A DNA stretch of 64,000 nucleotides, taken from assembly GCF_030817275.1 (NCBI RefSeq), contig NZ_JAUSZD010000001.1, positions 186,001 to 250,000 of the forward strand. Reading direction: 5' to 3'. This document shows positions 18,467 to 26,657 of the stretch, piece after piece. The position numbers and the translations under genes were made by a program. Within the stretch, counting starts at the first letter, position 1. Each line of letters starts with the position of its first letter. The DNA comes from Paenibacillus sp. V4I7 (GTDB taxonomy: Bacteria > Bacillota > Bacilli > Paenibacillales > NBRC-103111). The notes beneath the pieces were generated by a model that ran no database searches, was not told the origin of the DNA, and saw only the letters and a program-made list of their open reading frames with translations.

Positions 18467-19288
18467 TTAGTTATTACCCATCATTGTAGCAAAACTGATA
18501 TCGGTACAATGGAGTAAATTGTCATCACCTTTTATATAGGTGATACTGACCGATACAGGAGACTGCTTTGAATCCTGTCCAATTATGTATTGGAAGTTTA
18601 GTTGTTTCCCTTCCTTCTTAACCGAGCCTGCATCCAATGATGTACTGCCAGTGGATACAGCAGAATTTAGTGCACCCAGAAATTCATCAAGAGACTCCTT
18701 GGGCATAGACGAACGAAGAGAATCCGATAGTTTTAAGGATCTGCCGGCTGACTTACTTAGAGCAGTTGGCGCAAAACCCTGATCAATATATCGGGACATG
18801 GTATTCTTAATATCTTCTCCATTTCCGGTTTGAAGTGTTAACGAAAAGGAAATTAGCAATCTCTGTGCTGCAGCCTTGTAATCTGTTATCAACTGATCGG
18901 TATCATAATTTCCTGGGTAGACGCTTTTAATATCATCCGATGTAACGCTTCGGTCCTGATCTGGGTTTGGATCAATGTTTACTACTCGGTCATCTGAGGA
19001 CTTTTTGGTTATGATAATGACCCTCTTGTTCTCTTCGTCCCATTGAACATCGGCCCCCAAAGCTTCAGCCAATGCCCTTGCTGATACATAGGAATGACCG
19101 CCATATACAATCGGGTACATGATACCATCCTCGCTGGATAGATCGATAGATTTTCCATCTACATATAACTGAAGGGCAGCATTTTGATAGGCTCCATCAA
19201 TCTCTTTAAGTGTCGTGTCTGCATATGCACCAACACCTAAACCTAATAATAAAAAAGAAACTAGACCAATGCGTATTGGTAATTTCAT
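18467..19288 (-). CDS. Exported stalk-domain protein
   Basis: A 273-residue secreted protein. I use ATG 19288, which has GGAGG 11 bp upstream; the ATG at 19306 overlaps that site. After a signal peptide (cleaved near AYA) follows a stalk domain with 'LQLYVDGKSIDL', 'PIVYGGHSYVSARALAEALG' and 'VQWDEENKRVIII'. The C-terminal half is a helical domain like that of the 12807 gene: both have a long helical segment starting 'YKAAAQRLLISFSLTLQTGN' or similar. So the two are distant paralogues at either side of the left end of the mobile element. It follows the 19310 gene at 21 bp. Confidence 0.8.
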   Translation of the reverse strand: MKLPIRIGLVSFLLLGLGVGAYADTTLKEIDGAYQNAALQLYVDGKSIDLSSEDGIMYPIVYGGHSYVSARALAEALGADVQWDEENKRVIIITKKSSDDRVVNIDPNPDQDRSVTSDDIKSVYPGNYDTDQLITDYKAAAQRLLISFSLTLQTGNGEDIKNTMSRYIDQGFAPTALSKSAGRSLKLSDSLRSSMPKESLDEFLGALNSAVSTGSTSLDAGSVKKEGKQLNFQYIIGQDSKQSPVSVSITYIKGDDNLLHCTDISFATMMGNN

Positions 19289-19309
19289 AATGTTGTTATC
19301 CTCCATAGT

Positions 19310-20188
19310 TCATAGATTGCGTTTCTTCGTTCGTATCAACTCAAGATAATCTGATGACTTAATAACTATTTGTGCCTTATTTATGTCTTTGTAAGTATTC
19401 TTTCTCAGATCCCCAAACACAAGAAATTCTTTACCTATGAGGTCTTTCTTATCATATAGAAAATGCTTATAGTATTCCGCGAATATGACGATCGTGAAAG
19501 GCTTTTCTTCATCATCGATATCCATATCAATCATAGTTACCTTTTCTAACTTCGTAACCTCGCTAACTCGGCCATACACGAAATACTGCATACGTGGGAG
19601 CGTCATGTCTTGCCACAGTAAATCATAAGCCCGATCCGGACTCATCACCACATGAGACAGTGGTAGTTTTCTTCCACCACCCACATTAAAATAGATGGTA
19701 GCTAGCATGTCCGGTTCATACGACGTTAACAGCTTCACTATGCTTTTAAGTGACCCAATGGTTCCAGGTGCCTCCTTGTCATCTTTCACTTTAACCTTGT
19801 CTTCTTTTTCTTCTTTCTTTTCTTTACGATCGATTGGCTCTTTCGGAATGTAGTCCGGGTCAAGCCTTTTCAAATTTAAATTAATTATTTGTTTCGGAAC
19901 CCCTTCTGATTCCAAAATCTGTTGCTGATAGAGTGCAGTCTTTTGGATCGCCCCAACTACGTCGAGTGGTTCATAAAACCCGCAGTTCTCCTTATGTTTA
20001 CTATCAATATCCTTGCCTATAGTTTTGAAATATGCAGATCTCTTCGTTTCGGATGAAGAAGAAGCACCGACATATATGACAGGTGCCTTGCATTGAGGAT
20101 CTATACAAAATAGCGTGAATCCATGCTTCTCATCCGAATATTCCGAAGCATGGATCACTTTTCCGTTTGGAAGTAGAGCTGTTAACAC
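19310..20188 (-). CDS. CoiA-like zinc-domain protein with OB-like C-terminus
   Basis: A 292-residue cytoplasmic protein. The start is GTG 20188: AGGAGG ends 7 bp before it, whereas the TTG start of the longer frame overlaps that site. The N-terminal part has 'CIDPQC' and later 'HKENCGF', a Cys4-His arrangement like the zinc domain at the start of competence protein CoiA. A charged linker (KEKKEEKEDKVKVK) leads to a C-terminal beta-rich part ('YFVYGRVSEVTKLEKVTMID') that looks like an OB fold. It may bind nucleic acid; this is inference. It is third in a compact series 21312 to 18467. Confidence 0.55.
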   Translation of the reverse strand: MLTALLPNGKVIHASEYSDEKHGFTLFCIDPQCKAPVIYVGASSSSETKRSAYFKTIGKDIDSKHKENCGFYEPLDVVGAIQKTALYQQQILESEGVPKQIINLNLKRLDPDYIPKEPIDRKEKKEEKEDKVKVKDDKEAPGTIGSLKSIVKLLTSYEPDMLATIYFNVGGGRKLPLSHVVMSPDRAYDLLWQDMTLPRMQYFVYGRVSEVTKLEKVTMIDMDIDDEEKPFTIVIFAEYYKHFLYDKKDLIGKEFLVFGDLRKNTYKDINKAQIVIKSSDYLELIRTKKRNL

Positions 20189-20215
20189 CGGGATTCCTCC
20201 TCTCAACTTAATAGC

Positions 20216-20761
20216 TCACATAGTTATATTATTTTCATCATTGCTAAGGCTTACTTTTGAGTACATGGCTTCCCATTTCATTCTGCACGCTGTATCAGCC
20301 TCAGGAATAATATAATGCTCAACCAAATACTTAATCGCCGTATCAGATAACAGGTTATAGTACCTTAAAAAGTACTCTTTATTGTCAATTGTACTAACAA
20401 TCAAATCTTCAAAAATCATACCACTCAACTTTTTTGAATGCCATCCGAATTGTAGTTGTTTAATGTTCTTAATTGGAATGCTATGCTTACGGTTTTTTAA
20501 GTTGCCATCTTCAATCTCTAATAATACTCGTCCTTTTAATAGTACCGTTACAATCCTTAGTAGTACCGCACCAAAAAAAAGAGTTCCACATAAGCCAATA
20601 ATGATACCAAAAAAACCTTTTATAATACTTACTGACGGTACAATACCTAATACAAATAGAGAAGAAAGAGTCATAAAACCCATTCCAATAACCATACATC
20701 CTGCACCATAATCTGTGTATACAACCTGAACCCCCTTTGGGGTAACCTTGATGTTATTCAT
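20216..20761 (-). CDS. Two-helix membrane protein, cytoplasmic C-terminus
   Basis: A 181-residue protein whose ATG (20761) overlaps the TGA of the upstream gene (ATGA), so it is translated by coupling. Two hydrophobic segments lie at about residues 20-45 and 50-75, followed by a soluble domain with 'IPIKNIKQLQFGWHSKK', like bacterial PH-like domains of small membrane proteins. Function unknown. Confidence 0.6.
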   Translation of the reverse strand: MNNIKVTPKGVQVVYTDYGAGCMVIGMGFMTLSSLFVLGIVPSVSIIKGFFGIIIGLCGTLFFGAVLLRIVTVLLKGRVLLEIEDGNLKNRKHSIPIKNIKQLQFGWHSKKLSGMIFEDLIVSTIDNKEYFLRYYNLLSDTAIKYLVEHYIIPEADTACRMKWEAMYSKVSLSNDENNITM

Positions 20762-21303
20762 TGTTCTATCCAATCTTTCGGTCTAGGAGCGGGAACCCAA
20801 GCATAGCCATTTTCCATGAGCATTCCATACTGACCGTACCCGTTCTCATCAACGATCCAAGCTATATTTTTTCGTTTTGAAGCGTCGCTGATATTAACTG
20901 GTTCAAATGGGGGAGCTACCGATTTTCGCACCAGTGGGTTCCAACCAAAATGACCGTCAACTTTTACTACGGATTTTTCGCTCTGATTCAACAGCCAAAC
21001 TCCGAAGTGCTTATGTTCGCCACCAACATACCAAACAGCATCTTTCCGGGGTGGCGCTGCTGGAGGCAGGAAAGGATACCCCTCGTAAAGCGTCTCCCAG
21101 TAACCATCATTTAACCAAGCTTCCGAGCTCAATACATACTCGTGAAATGTATCAACTTCCGATCGATCATTGTTCTTGCTCCATGCCGGTTCCACAGACG
21201 GCACCGGAACAGATTGTTGTTGTATTCGTCTTTTTAAATAATCTACGACTTCGCCTACTTGTTGTTGCTCTCGTCTTCCTATAAAATCTACGACTTCGCC
21301 CAT
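20758..21303 (-). CDS. Unknown protein with duplicated N-terminal peptide
   Basis: A 181-residue soluble protein. ATG 21303 follows GGGGAGAG; the GTG three codons earlier overlaps that site. The N-terminus contains the same peptide twice: 'GEVVDFIGRREQQQ' and 'GEVVDYLKRRIQQQ', probably a recent internal duplication. The rest is rich in Trp and Pro ('YWETLYEGYPFLPPAAPP'). Not recognised. Confidence 0.6.
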   Translation of the reverse strand: MGEVVDFIGRREQQQVGEVVDYLKRRIQQQSVPVPSVEPAWSKNNDRSEVDTFHEYVLSSEAWLNDGYWETLYEGYPFLPPAAPPRKDAVWYVGGEHKHFGVWLLNQSEKSVVKVDGHFGWNPLVRKSVAPPFEPVNISDASKRKNIAWIVDENGYGQYGMLMENGYAWVPAPRPKDWIEQ

Positions 21304-21324
21304 TCTATACACTCTCCCCTTCTA

Positions 21325-21603
21325 TTATTTCTGCTCCATAAAATGCATCACGAAATAGGGTGCGATTGTGAAGACAACCGCCAAGAATCCCATACCAATT
21401 GACCAGAAATTAAATGTTTGCTTCATCTTCACGTTTTTTCTTACTTTAAAAATATGACTAATTCCCCAAAGCATTAGTGCTGCCATAACCGTGGCCAATA
21501 CCCCCCACTTCTGGCCAACGGAGAGAGATAGCAAGACATAATGCTCAACAGTTTTATTTATTGCATCATCGCTAGTTGAAGCCAATAAAAAATGATTAAA
21601 CAT
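21325..21603 (-). CDS. Small two-helix membrane protein (92 residues)
   Basis: Two membrane segments (about residues 35-52 and 65-85) with a basic loop between (FKVRKNVKMKQ). Lies 21 bp before the 21303 gene, in the same operon. The ATG at 21603 is preferred to the TTG before it. The pattern resembles small accessory membrane proteins of conjugative elements, but no family is recognised. Confidence 0.55.
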   Translation of the reverse strand: MFNHFLLASTSDDAINKTVEHYVLLSLSVGQKWGVLATVMAALMLWGISHIFKVRKNVKMKQTFNFWSIGMGFLAVVFTIAPYFVMHFMEQK

Positions 21604-21813
21604 CAAAACTCACATCCTTATATCTGTCAATTTTCTACATTATATACATTAGCTATGTGTTTACCGTACACACGTACGACTATGAGATCACTATATATTT
21701 CCAAATGACACCTGTCAAGACTTCATACCTATAAAATGCCTGACTTTTGTCCTATTAAGCTTTTGATGATGCCTTCACAGCTGTCATTTGAAAAGAGGAG
21801 AGGCGAGTATCGC

Positions 21814-22770
21814 TCACCCTCCCATAGCTTCCTGGTAATCTTCGTAATGACGTGAAATATCATGCTGTCCCGGCCATAAACCTAAGACATAACGAGAATT
21901 GTTCTGGTATTGTACGAGCGCAGTAAATACCTCATTCGATTCGATTTTTGCGAGCGTAATATGATCGAACACGCCTCGATCACCGGTTTCAATATTTATG
22001 CAACTAGCGAGTCCATCGTCGTATCGTTCTGCAATCCGATAATGACCCCAATGCGTACCCTTTCGTTGGTCACTACCGCCATCTTCCAATTGTAAATCGA
22101 ATTCCGCTTGCTCCAGCTTTTCTTCTGGTGTTTTCGCAGCTAATGGAAAACGAATGACGTTATCCGAATATTGCGGTACTGGCGGATTAGTAAAGATGCC
22201 AAGCTTCTTCAAAAATTCAGGGTCTGCTTCAGCTGCAAACTGCATTTCGGTAATCTTGGGAGGCGTGAAATAATGAGATCCTGTTCCTGTATTTTGCTCA
22301 TCGATATCGAATTCCAATTGTTGCTGCTCAATACTATCGCTTTGCTTCTCTTGTTCTTCTGAGATTGCATCGAGATAGGCTTGCGAGTTCTGTTCGTAAT
22401 CAACTTTCGCTTCATTATTTGCCACTTCATTGGAGTGTACGGTTACAATGATAGTTTCGGCTTGGGCTGTTATCGGTTCGTCAACCTCTACCTGACTAAT
22501 GAATGATTCCGAAACATCAACCTTTTCAACTTCTTCAGTCGATATACGTAATTCAGGTTTAAGGGTTGTCGATATACGATAAGCCTGACTTTTATCCCTA
22601 TACCAAGATAGACGCATTTCAAGATCGGCAATGGTAGATTCCATATCCGAGTGCCGTCCAGCCCCACGAAAATACAACCTAAAAAGTCCTGCGACAACAA
22701 GTGGAAGCGCGATGATCATAGCCACTCCACCTAATATTAAATAGGCAGCAGGTATTTCTATATGAAACAT
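21814..22770 (-). CDS. Membrane-anchored acidic protein with C-terminal unknown domain
   Basis: A 318-residue protein. ATG 22770 is preceded by AGAGGGA; the longer frame starts inside the upstream gene. Residues 1-35 contain one membrane helix (YLILGGVAMIIALPLVVAGL) followed by a basic stretch, so the rest is probably cytoplasmic. The middle (about 60-190) is very rich in Glu, Gln and Ser and likely disordered. The C-terminal 110 residues ('HWGHYRIAERYDDGLASCIN') are a compact beta-rich domain. It follows the TGT-like gene at 34 bp. Confidence 0.6.
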   Translation of the reverse strand: MFHIEIPAAYLILGGVAMIIALPLVVAGLFRLYFRGAGRHSDMESTIADLEMRLSWYRDKSQAYRISTTLKPELRISTEEVEKVDVSESFISQVEVDEPITAQAETIIVTVHSNEVANNEAKVDYEQNSQAYLDAISEEQEKQSDSIEQQQLEFDIDEQNTGTGSHYFTPPKITEMQFAAEADPEFLKKLGIFTNPPVPQYSDNVIRFPLAAKTPEEKLEQAEFDLQLEDGGSDQRKGTHWGHYRIAERYDDGLASCINIETGDRGVFDHITLAKIESNEVFTALVQYQNNSRYVLGLWPGQHDISRHYEDYQEAMGG

Positions 22771-22804
22771 AGTCTTATCCCTCTTCTGCGCACTTGCGCC
22801 ATAT

Positions 22805-23932
22805 TTAATCAAATAGCTGACCTTGAAACTCTCCATAATAATTGGTTTCCAGCCCGACTACGAAATCTAGGCTTTCGTGGATTGCACGAGAGGAATCCCA
22901 TCTTGGATCCTTCGAGATTTGTCCTTGATAGGTCATCATTTTACCAAATCTACGTGGTGCGACAATGGCAGACGTTAGGTCCACGCTATGCCAAGGAAAC
23001 CTGAGCAAGTTTTGATCGCATACACCGAACCCGTGAAAGTTCACATCCGAATATCGTTCAAAAACTTCGCTTAGCAGCTCGTACCTTTTTTTCCACGAAC
23101 TAATGGTTAAGATTCCGCCTATACCGACGCAAGGAGGATCGACCTTTGTAAGAATCTCGTCCAGAAAGGAGAACGGTGATGAGTCAATGTGCCAAATTGG
23201 CATCGGGCATACACCTTCATCACAAAGAAATTCAAAATGTGCTGCAGATAACGCATCATTTCCACGGACATCAAGATTAGACCATGTAAAGAATTCCTTG
23301 CGGTAAAGTCTTAAGAAGGCAGCATACTCCTCGATATTGATCGGGCATTCATGCAGCTCCCATGCCTTCACCTTGGCAAAGTTAAAACTGTTCATCAACT
23401 GAAAGCCCCCGCTGTCTATAAAGAGCTTTTCAATTCCGTTTTCCGCCTTATACCTTCGCCAATTATCTTTACCTTGTTTTCGAAGGTACAAATAATTGAA
23501 CATAGCCCACCGCGCGCCTCGTGATGCAGCTATAGCGAGGTCCCTTGGATGTGATTCTGTTCCGGAGAGCCAAACGCGAATTCCTAAGATCGTCAGCCGG
23601 TGCAAGCCTGTCCTGGTTTCTGTGACCCGTGAAATATCTGAAAACATCTCGACAAGACAACCAAAAAGTGCGGAGCTCATTCTACAGAAACGTTCCACGT
23701 CTTTGATTACGCAAGTTCGCGTGTAGTAGACATACGCTGCAGCCTTCACCAATCGCTTCCGCGAAATTTGGTTAGGAGAACTTGCCCTCTTCGGATTCAG
23801 CCACAAGTTATCATCATGCTGCTGGATTACCTGACTCCGTGATCCTGTTACCGTTTGAATGTACTGTCGGCGTCGCGCCTTCTTCAAAAAACTGCGGACT
23901 CGCCTGCTTGCCTCCGTTTGATAGTCGATCAA
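22805..23932 (-). CDS. TGT-superfamily protein, DpdA-like (DNA or tRNA base transglycosylase homologue)
   Basis: A 375-residue protein with a TTG start (23932) behind GGAGAGGG. The C-terminal two thirds carry the marks of the tRNA-guanine transglycosylase barrel: 'IDSGGF' (172-177, substrate Asp and Gly), 'WSNLD' (217-221, catalytic Asp position), 'VGIGG' (269-273), 'HGFG' (300-303) and 'FPWHSVD' (312-318). The usual zinc site CxCxxC-H is absent. This combination is nearest to phage and island DpdA proteins, which put 7-deazaguanine bases into DNA. The N-terminal 100 basic residues are extra. No preQ0 synthesis genes are in the window, so the host would have to supply the base. It ends in QGQLFD, a clamp-peptide-like tail. 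Confidence 0.5.
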   Translation of the reverse strand: MIDYQTEASRRVRSFLKKARRRQYIQTVTGSRSQVIQQHDDNLWLNPKRASSPNQISRKRLVKAAAYVYYTRTCVIKDVERFCRMSSALFGCLVEMFSDISRVTETRTGLHRLTILGIRVWLSGTESHPRDLAIAASRGARWAMFNYLYLRKQGKDNWRRYKAENGIEKLFIDSGGFQLMNSFNFAKVKAWELHECPINIEEYAAFLRLYRKEFFTWSNLDVRGNDALSAAHFEFLCDEGVCPMPIWHIDSSPFSFLDEILTKVDPPCVGIGGILTISSWKKRYELLSEVFERYSDVNFHGFGVCDQNLLRFPWHSVDLTSAIVAPRRFGKMMTYQGQISKDPRWDSSRAIHESLDFVVGLETNYYGEFQGQLFD

Positions 23933-23952
23933 GTTGAATCATCCCTCTCCTT

Positions 23953-23996
23953 TAAACATAAAGAGCCATGACGACAGATCGCCACGGCCCACGCAC
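23953..23996 (-). terminator. Hairpin between small gene and TGT-like gene
   Basis: On the minus strand GGCCGTGGCGA pairs with TCGTCATGGCTC, followed by TTTATG; it lies 20 bp upstream of the TTG start. Confidence 0.5.
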
Positions 23997-23998
23997 CC

Positions 23999-24127
23999 TT
24001 ATACATTAAATTCTAAATCCTCATCTATCATGACTAACCTACTGCGACGATAATTTAGAAGTTCCACATCCTCGTCCTCCAATTCAATAAACAGAGACCG
24101 AAATAATTGTGTTACCTTTTTCAACAT
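23999..24127 (-). CDS. Small acidic protein (42 residues)
   Basis: ATG 24127 follows AAGGAGG with 9-bp spacing; the longer frame lacks a ribosome site. The protein is a basic-hydrophobic helix (MLKKVTQLFRSLFIEL) followed by an acidic tail. Not recognised. Confidence 0.5.
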   Translation of the reverse strand: MLKKVTQLFRSLFIELEDEDVELLNYRRSRLVMIDEDLEFNV

Positions 24128-24139
24128 ATACAACATCCT

Positions 24140-24185
24140 CCTTGCCCCCGCCTCCAATAGGTGGGGGTCATAAAATACTCCCACC
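24140..24185 (-). terminator. GC-rich hairpin in the leader of the 42-residue gene
   Basis: CCCCCGCCTCC and GGTGGGGG on the plus strand form a strong stem (about 24146-24170) that includes sequence next to the AAGGAGG ribosome site, so it could also control translation. Confidence 0.4.
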
Positions 24186-24211
24186 TAGGAGTTAAAGCAA
24201 AGATTTGTCGA

Positions 24212-24670
24212 TTAACCGATGATAAGCCCTGGCGTGAGAAGATCGCCAATCGTTTCCTCAATGGAGTGAAGTATGTTTCCGCTGTAGTTAAGCTTCTCCA
24301 TTTTTACAATGACATTAAGGGAACGATTTTGCTGCTTCAATCCATCTGCATACCCAGATAAAAACTGACAAACACCTTCGGAATTTATAAAATGAAAGGT
24401 ACTTTTTCCAACCGTGATCCTAATCTTACTTACGATCAGATTGACAGTCTTTATCTCGTCAGCGGTGAAAGCCTTGGGGATGATCTTATCTAGATTCCAC
24501 CATCTACGCCATCCGCTAACTTCAACATGATATCCGCTAGGACAAGACATTGCTTTCTTGTCGATCTCTGCAGCCCACTTCATGGCTTCATCGAATGTAG
24601 CGTTCTCCAAGTCTATAGTGACAGGGTTTCCGCACTTCTCACATGTGGTCTCAATCAAACGTTCTGCCAT
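24212..24670 (-). CDS. Unknown protein with CxxC and Cys/His N-terminus
   Basis: A 152-residue protein, ATG 24670 behind AGGAGG. The N-terminus 'TTCEKCGNPVTIDL' is a zinc-knuckle-like start; a further Cys follows in 'AMSCPSGYH'. The remainder is alpha/beta without known motif. It is first in its transcript, preceded by two hairpins (24.69 and 24.85 kb). Confidence 0.55.
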   Translation of the reverse strand: MAERLIETTCEKCGNPVTIDLENATFDEAMKWAAEIDKKAMSCPSGYHVEVSGWRRWWNLDKIIPKAFTADEIKTVNLIVSKIRITVGKSTFHFINSEGVCQFLSGYADGLKQQNRSLNVIVKMEKLNYSGNILHSIEETIGDLLTPGLIIG

Positions 24671-24686
24671 CTGGCATTCCTCCTGG

Positions 24687-24722
24687 ACATAAAAAATAGA
24701 GCCGATAAAATACCCGCTCCTT
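24687..24722 (-). terminator. Second leader terminator before the 24670 gene
   Basis: On the minus strand GGAGCGGGTATTTTATCGGCTC is a GAGC/GGCTC hairpin followed by TATTTTTT. Just upstream, GTAAACGTAAGT occurs twice about 30 bp apart. Confidence 0.5.
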
Positions 24723-24841
24723 GTTCATACAATATGGACTTACGTTTACTGCAGCATATAGATAACTTACGTTTACCTACTTGTCCGCTGAGTACACATT
24801 GGATTCATTAGAATCTCCTCCTCACATATGTTTTCCAACGC

Positions 24842-24959
24842 AAAAAATGCCCAACTGCAGGAATCCTTAGAAACAAGCAGACTACACCTGTTCTCATAAA
24901 TTCCGCCGCTAGGGCATTAGGCTTCACGTAAGGTAATACAAAATTCTAATATAACTATA
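24842..24959 (-). promoter_or_regulatory. Promoter and leader element, family member C
   Basis: Minus strand: -10 box TATAGT (24954-24959), then CTTACGTGAAGCC, ATGCCCTAGCGGCGGAATTT, a spacer and GGATTCCTGCAGTTGGGCAT plus TTTTTTG. ATGCCC (24912-24917 complement) pairs with GGGCAT (24847-24852 complement) as terminator. Same layout as members B, D, E, F and G. Confidence 0.6.
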
Positions 24960-25090
24960 CCACAATACATCCGGAGATGGAATAAGAAGAGCCACATAGA
25001 ATTTCACTTAATCAGCAAAGGAGAGGGGAATACCCCACTCCTTTGAACATTCTCATACATCGATTGTATGATTTAAACCAATCCTCACTT

Positions 25091-25393
25091 TTATTTTAGA
25101 CCTGTTTTGCGCTTTTGATTGTAATGTTTTTGACAAAAACCTTTTGCGTACCCAAGGCCCCCACAAACAGTACATTCTAAGTTATACTTTTCTTTCTTTC
25201 TACCTCTTTTATTTGAAGCATTTCTCAAGCCTAATGCTAAATCATAGTCTTCTAGTTGATATAGTTCTTCCACCTTTAAATCGAAGAAATTTGCCATTCT
25301 GTATGCAATAGCCATAAAGGGAATAGCCTTGTTTTTGCGATAGTTAATTATTGCTTCTACAGTTATCTTGCAATAATCCGCTAAGTCCTGCAT
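25091..25393 (-). CDS. HTH protein with C-terminal zinc knuckle, 5' end probably lost
   Basis: The first ATG (25393) gives 100 residues: the second half of an XRE-like DNA-binding domain ('AIAYRMANFFDLKVEELYQLEDY'), a basic linker, and a C-terminal 'CTVCGGLGYAKGFCQKHYNQKRKTG' type Cys/His module found in phage-related proteins (C-x2-C ... C-x2-H). The frame continues upstream with plausible helix text ('RLNELIKAESQKRK') to about 25515 but without a start codon, and runs into the 15-bp repeats that flank the cargo block. So the original start was probably removed when the cargo was inserted. Confidence 0.6.
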   Translation of the reverse strand: MQDLADYCKITVEAIINYRKNKAIPFMAIAYRMANFFDLKVEELYQLEDYDLALGLRNASNKRGRKKEKYNLECTVCGGLGYAKGFCQKHYNQKRKTGLK

Positions 25394-25490
25394 AACCCCT
25401 ATAATTGATGCTTTACTTTCTTTATTACTCTTTCGTTTTTGAGATTCAGCTTTGATTAGTTCGTTAAGTCTATGACGAAATTGATAAATT

Positions 25491-25636
25491 ACAATAAAGT
25501 ATTGTCCTCTAACACCTTATCTTTAAAGGGATTTTCATCGATATGAATCATTCAAAATTACAATAAAGTTTGGTTCTTAATTGCATTTTCGTTTTGACCT
25601 TCATCTCGTTGTTTGTCCATTACATTAAAGTTTTGT
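25491..25636. promoter_or_regulatory. Three 15-bp operator-like repeats, left side of cargo
   Basis: ACAATA-AAG-TATTGT (25491-25505, perfect palindrome arms), ACAATAAAGTTTGGT (25560-25574) and ACATTAAAGTTTTGT (25622-25636). Two more copies in the opposite orientation lie at 29439-29473. Confidence 0.55.
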
Positions 25637-25778
25637 TCCCAAGGTAGTTGACTATGCGTTAGCAGTACTATTCATAGGCACCTGCGGGGCTAGCTACATG
25701 AGAGAAAGCCGAGCACATGTCGGGTAATAACTCGGCATCTACTCAGCTTCGGTTCTCTATAGAGTCAAACATGAATTG

Positions 25779-26441
25779 TTACAATGTCCTATTAAACTTT
25801 TCAACAATGTGGTCTATGATAGGAATGATGTTGGAGTCATCGATGACCGACATCTTTTCAGGTTTGAATAATTGAAACTTTTTAAATTGATAATAGTCGT
25901 GTAAAACTTGCTGAATAGACATTTGATTATAAACCAAGTACTTAATATTAATAATCTCACGAAGCAACAAATCGTCTTGGAGGATAATGAATTTCTCATT
26001 AATTGGGTTGAAGATCCCTTTATCTTTTCCAAATTGATAGAAATTCTGAGCTTGCTGTTCGCGTTTATTTAAAGTGTTCTTTAACAAATCAAACAAATCG
26101 GGGAATGCGGATTGAAGGTCTTTTAGAAATACATCCGTTATTTTTCCCACAAGAGACACGGATTGTTCAAACATTTGCTGGAACCAAATGCCAAAAAATT
26201 TGTCATCGTTGTCTAACGCAGGGTCTTCAAGTTTATTTATATAATCAACAAATACGCGAACAACGCCTTTGATAACATCTTCCTTAGAAGAAAAATGTTT
26301 GTACATCGTAGCTCTGCTAATATCCATATGTTTTGCAATATCATCCATCCTTAAACTTTGAAAACCATCCTTCATGACAGATGAAATCAGCTTTTTAAGC
26401 AGCTTTACTTTCGTTTCGTCCAGCTGAATCCCGGTAGTCAA
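25779..26441 (-). CDS. TetR-family transcriptional repressor
   Basis: A 220-residue protein. I choose the TTG at 26441, which follows AAAGGAGG with 8-bp spacing; the longer frame has no ribosome site. The N-terminal 60 residues are a TetR helix-turn-helix ('GFQSLRMDDIAKHMDISRATMYKHFSSKEDVIKGVV'-type, shown here in part as MDDIAKHMDISRATMYKHF). The rest is the helical ligand-binding domain. It sits next to an SDR and a DHA2 transporter on the same strand and is likely to control them; the palindrome around 29.04 kb (GTAAACA ... TGTTTAC) is a possible operator. Confidence 0.85.
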   Translation of the reverse strand: MTTGIQLDETKVKLLKKLISSVMKDGFQSLRMDDIAKHMDISRATMYKHFSSKEDVIKGVVRVFVDYINKLEDPALDNDDKFFGIWFQQMFEQSVSLVGKITDVFLKDLQSAFPDLFDLLKNTLNKREQQAQNFYQFGKDKGIFNPINEKFIILQDDLLLREIINIKYLVYNQMSIQQVLHDYYQFKKFQLFKPEKMSVIDDSNIIPIIDHIVEKFNRTL

Positions 26442-26578
26442 TGATGTTCCTCCTTTCGAGCAAGCTATCCTTTTATTATACATGACATTACCAACTCTAT
26501 AAACATTGAAAGCAAAAAAGATGTTTTTCACTGATTTTGTATATTGCCCGAGCTTGGGTTTGACTGTTTCCAGCAAAT

Positions 26579-26626
26579 GGGGGTGTCCCATAAGTCCATT
26601 ACAATGACTTTGGGACGCCCCCTTTT
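26579..26626. terminator. Strong hairpin between SDR and TetR genes
   Basis: GGGGGTGTCCCA (26579-26590) pairs with TGGGACGCCCCC (26611-26622), followed by TTTT on the plus strand. Confidence 0.65.
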
Positions 26627-26657
26627 CATTTCAGATACAATATCAACCTTCGCTTTT

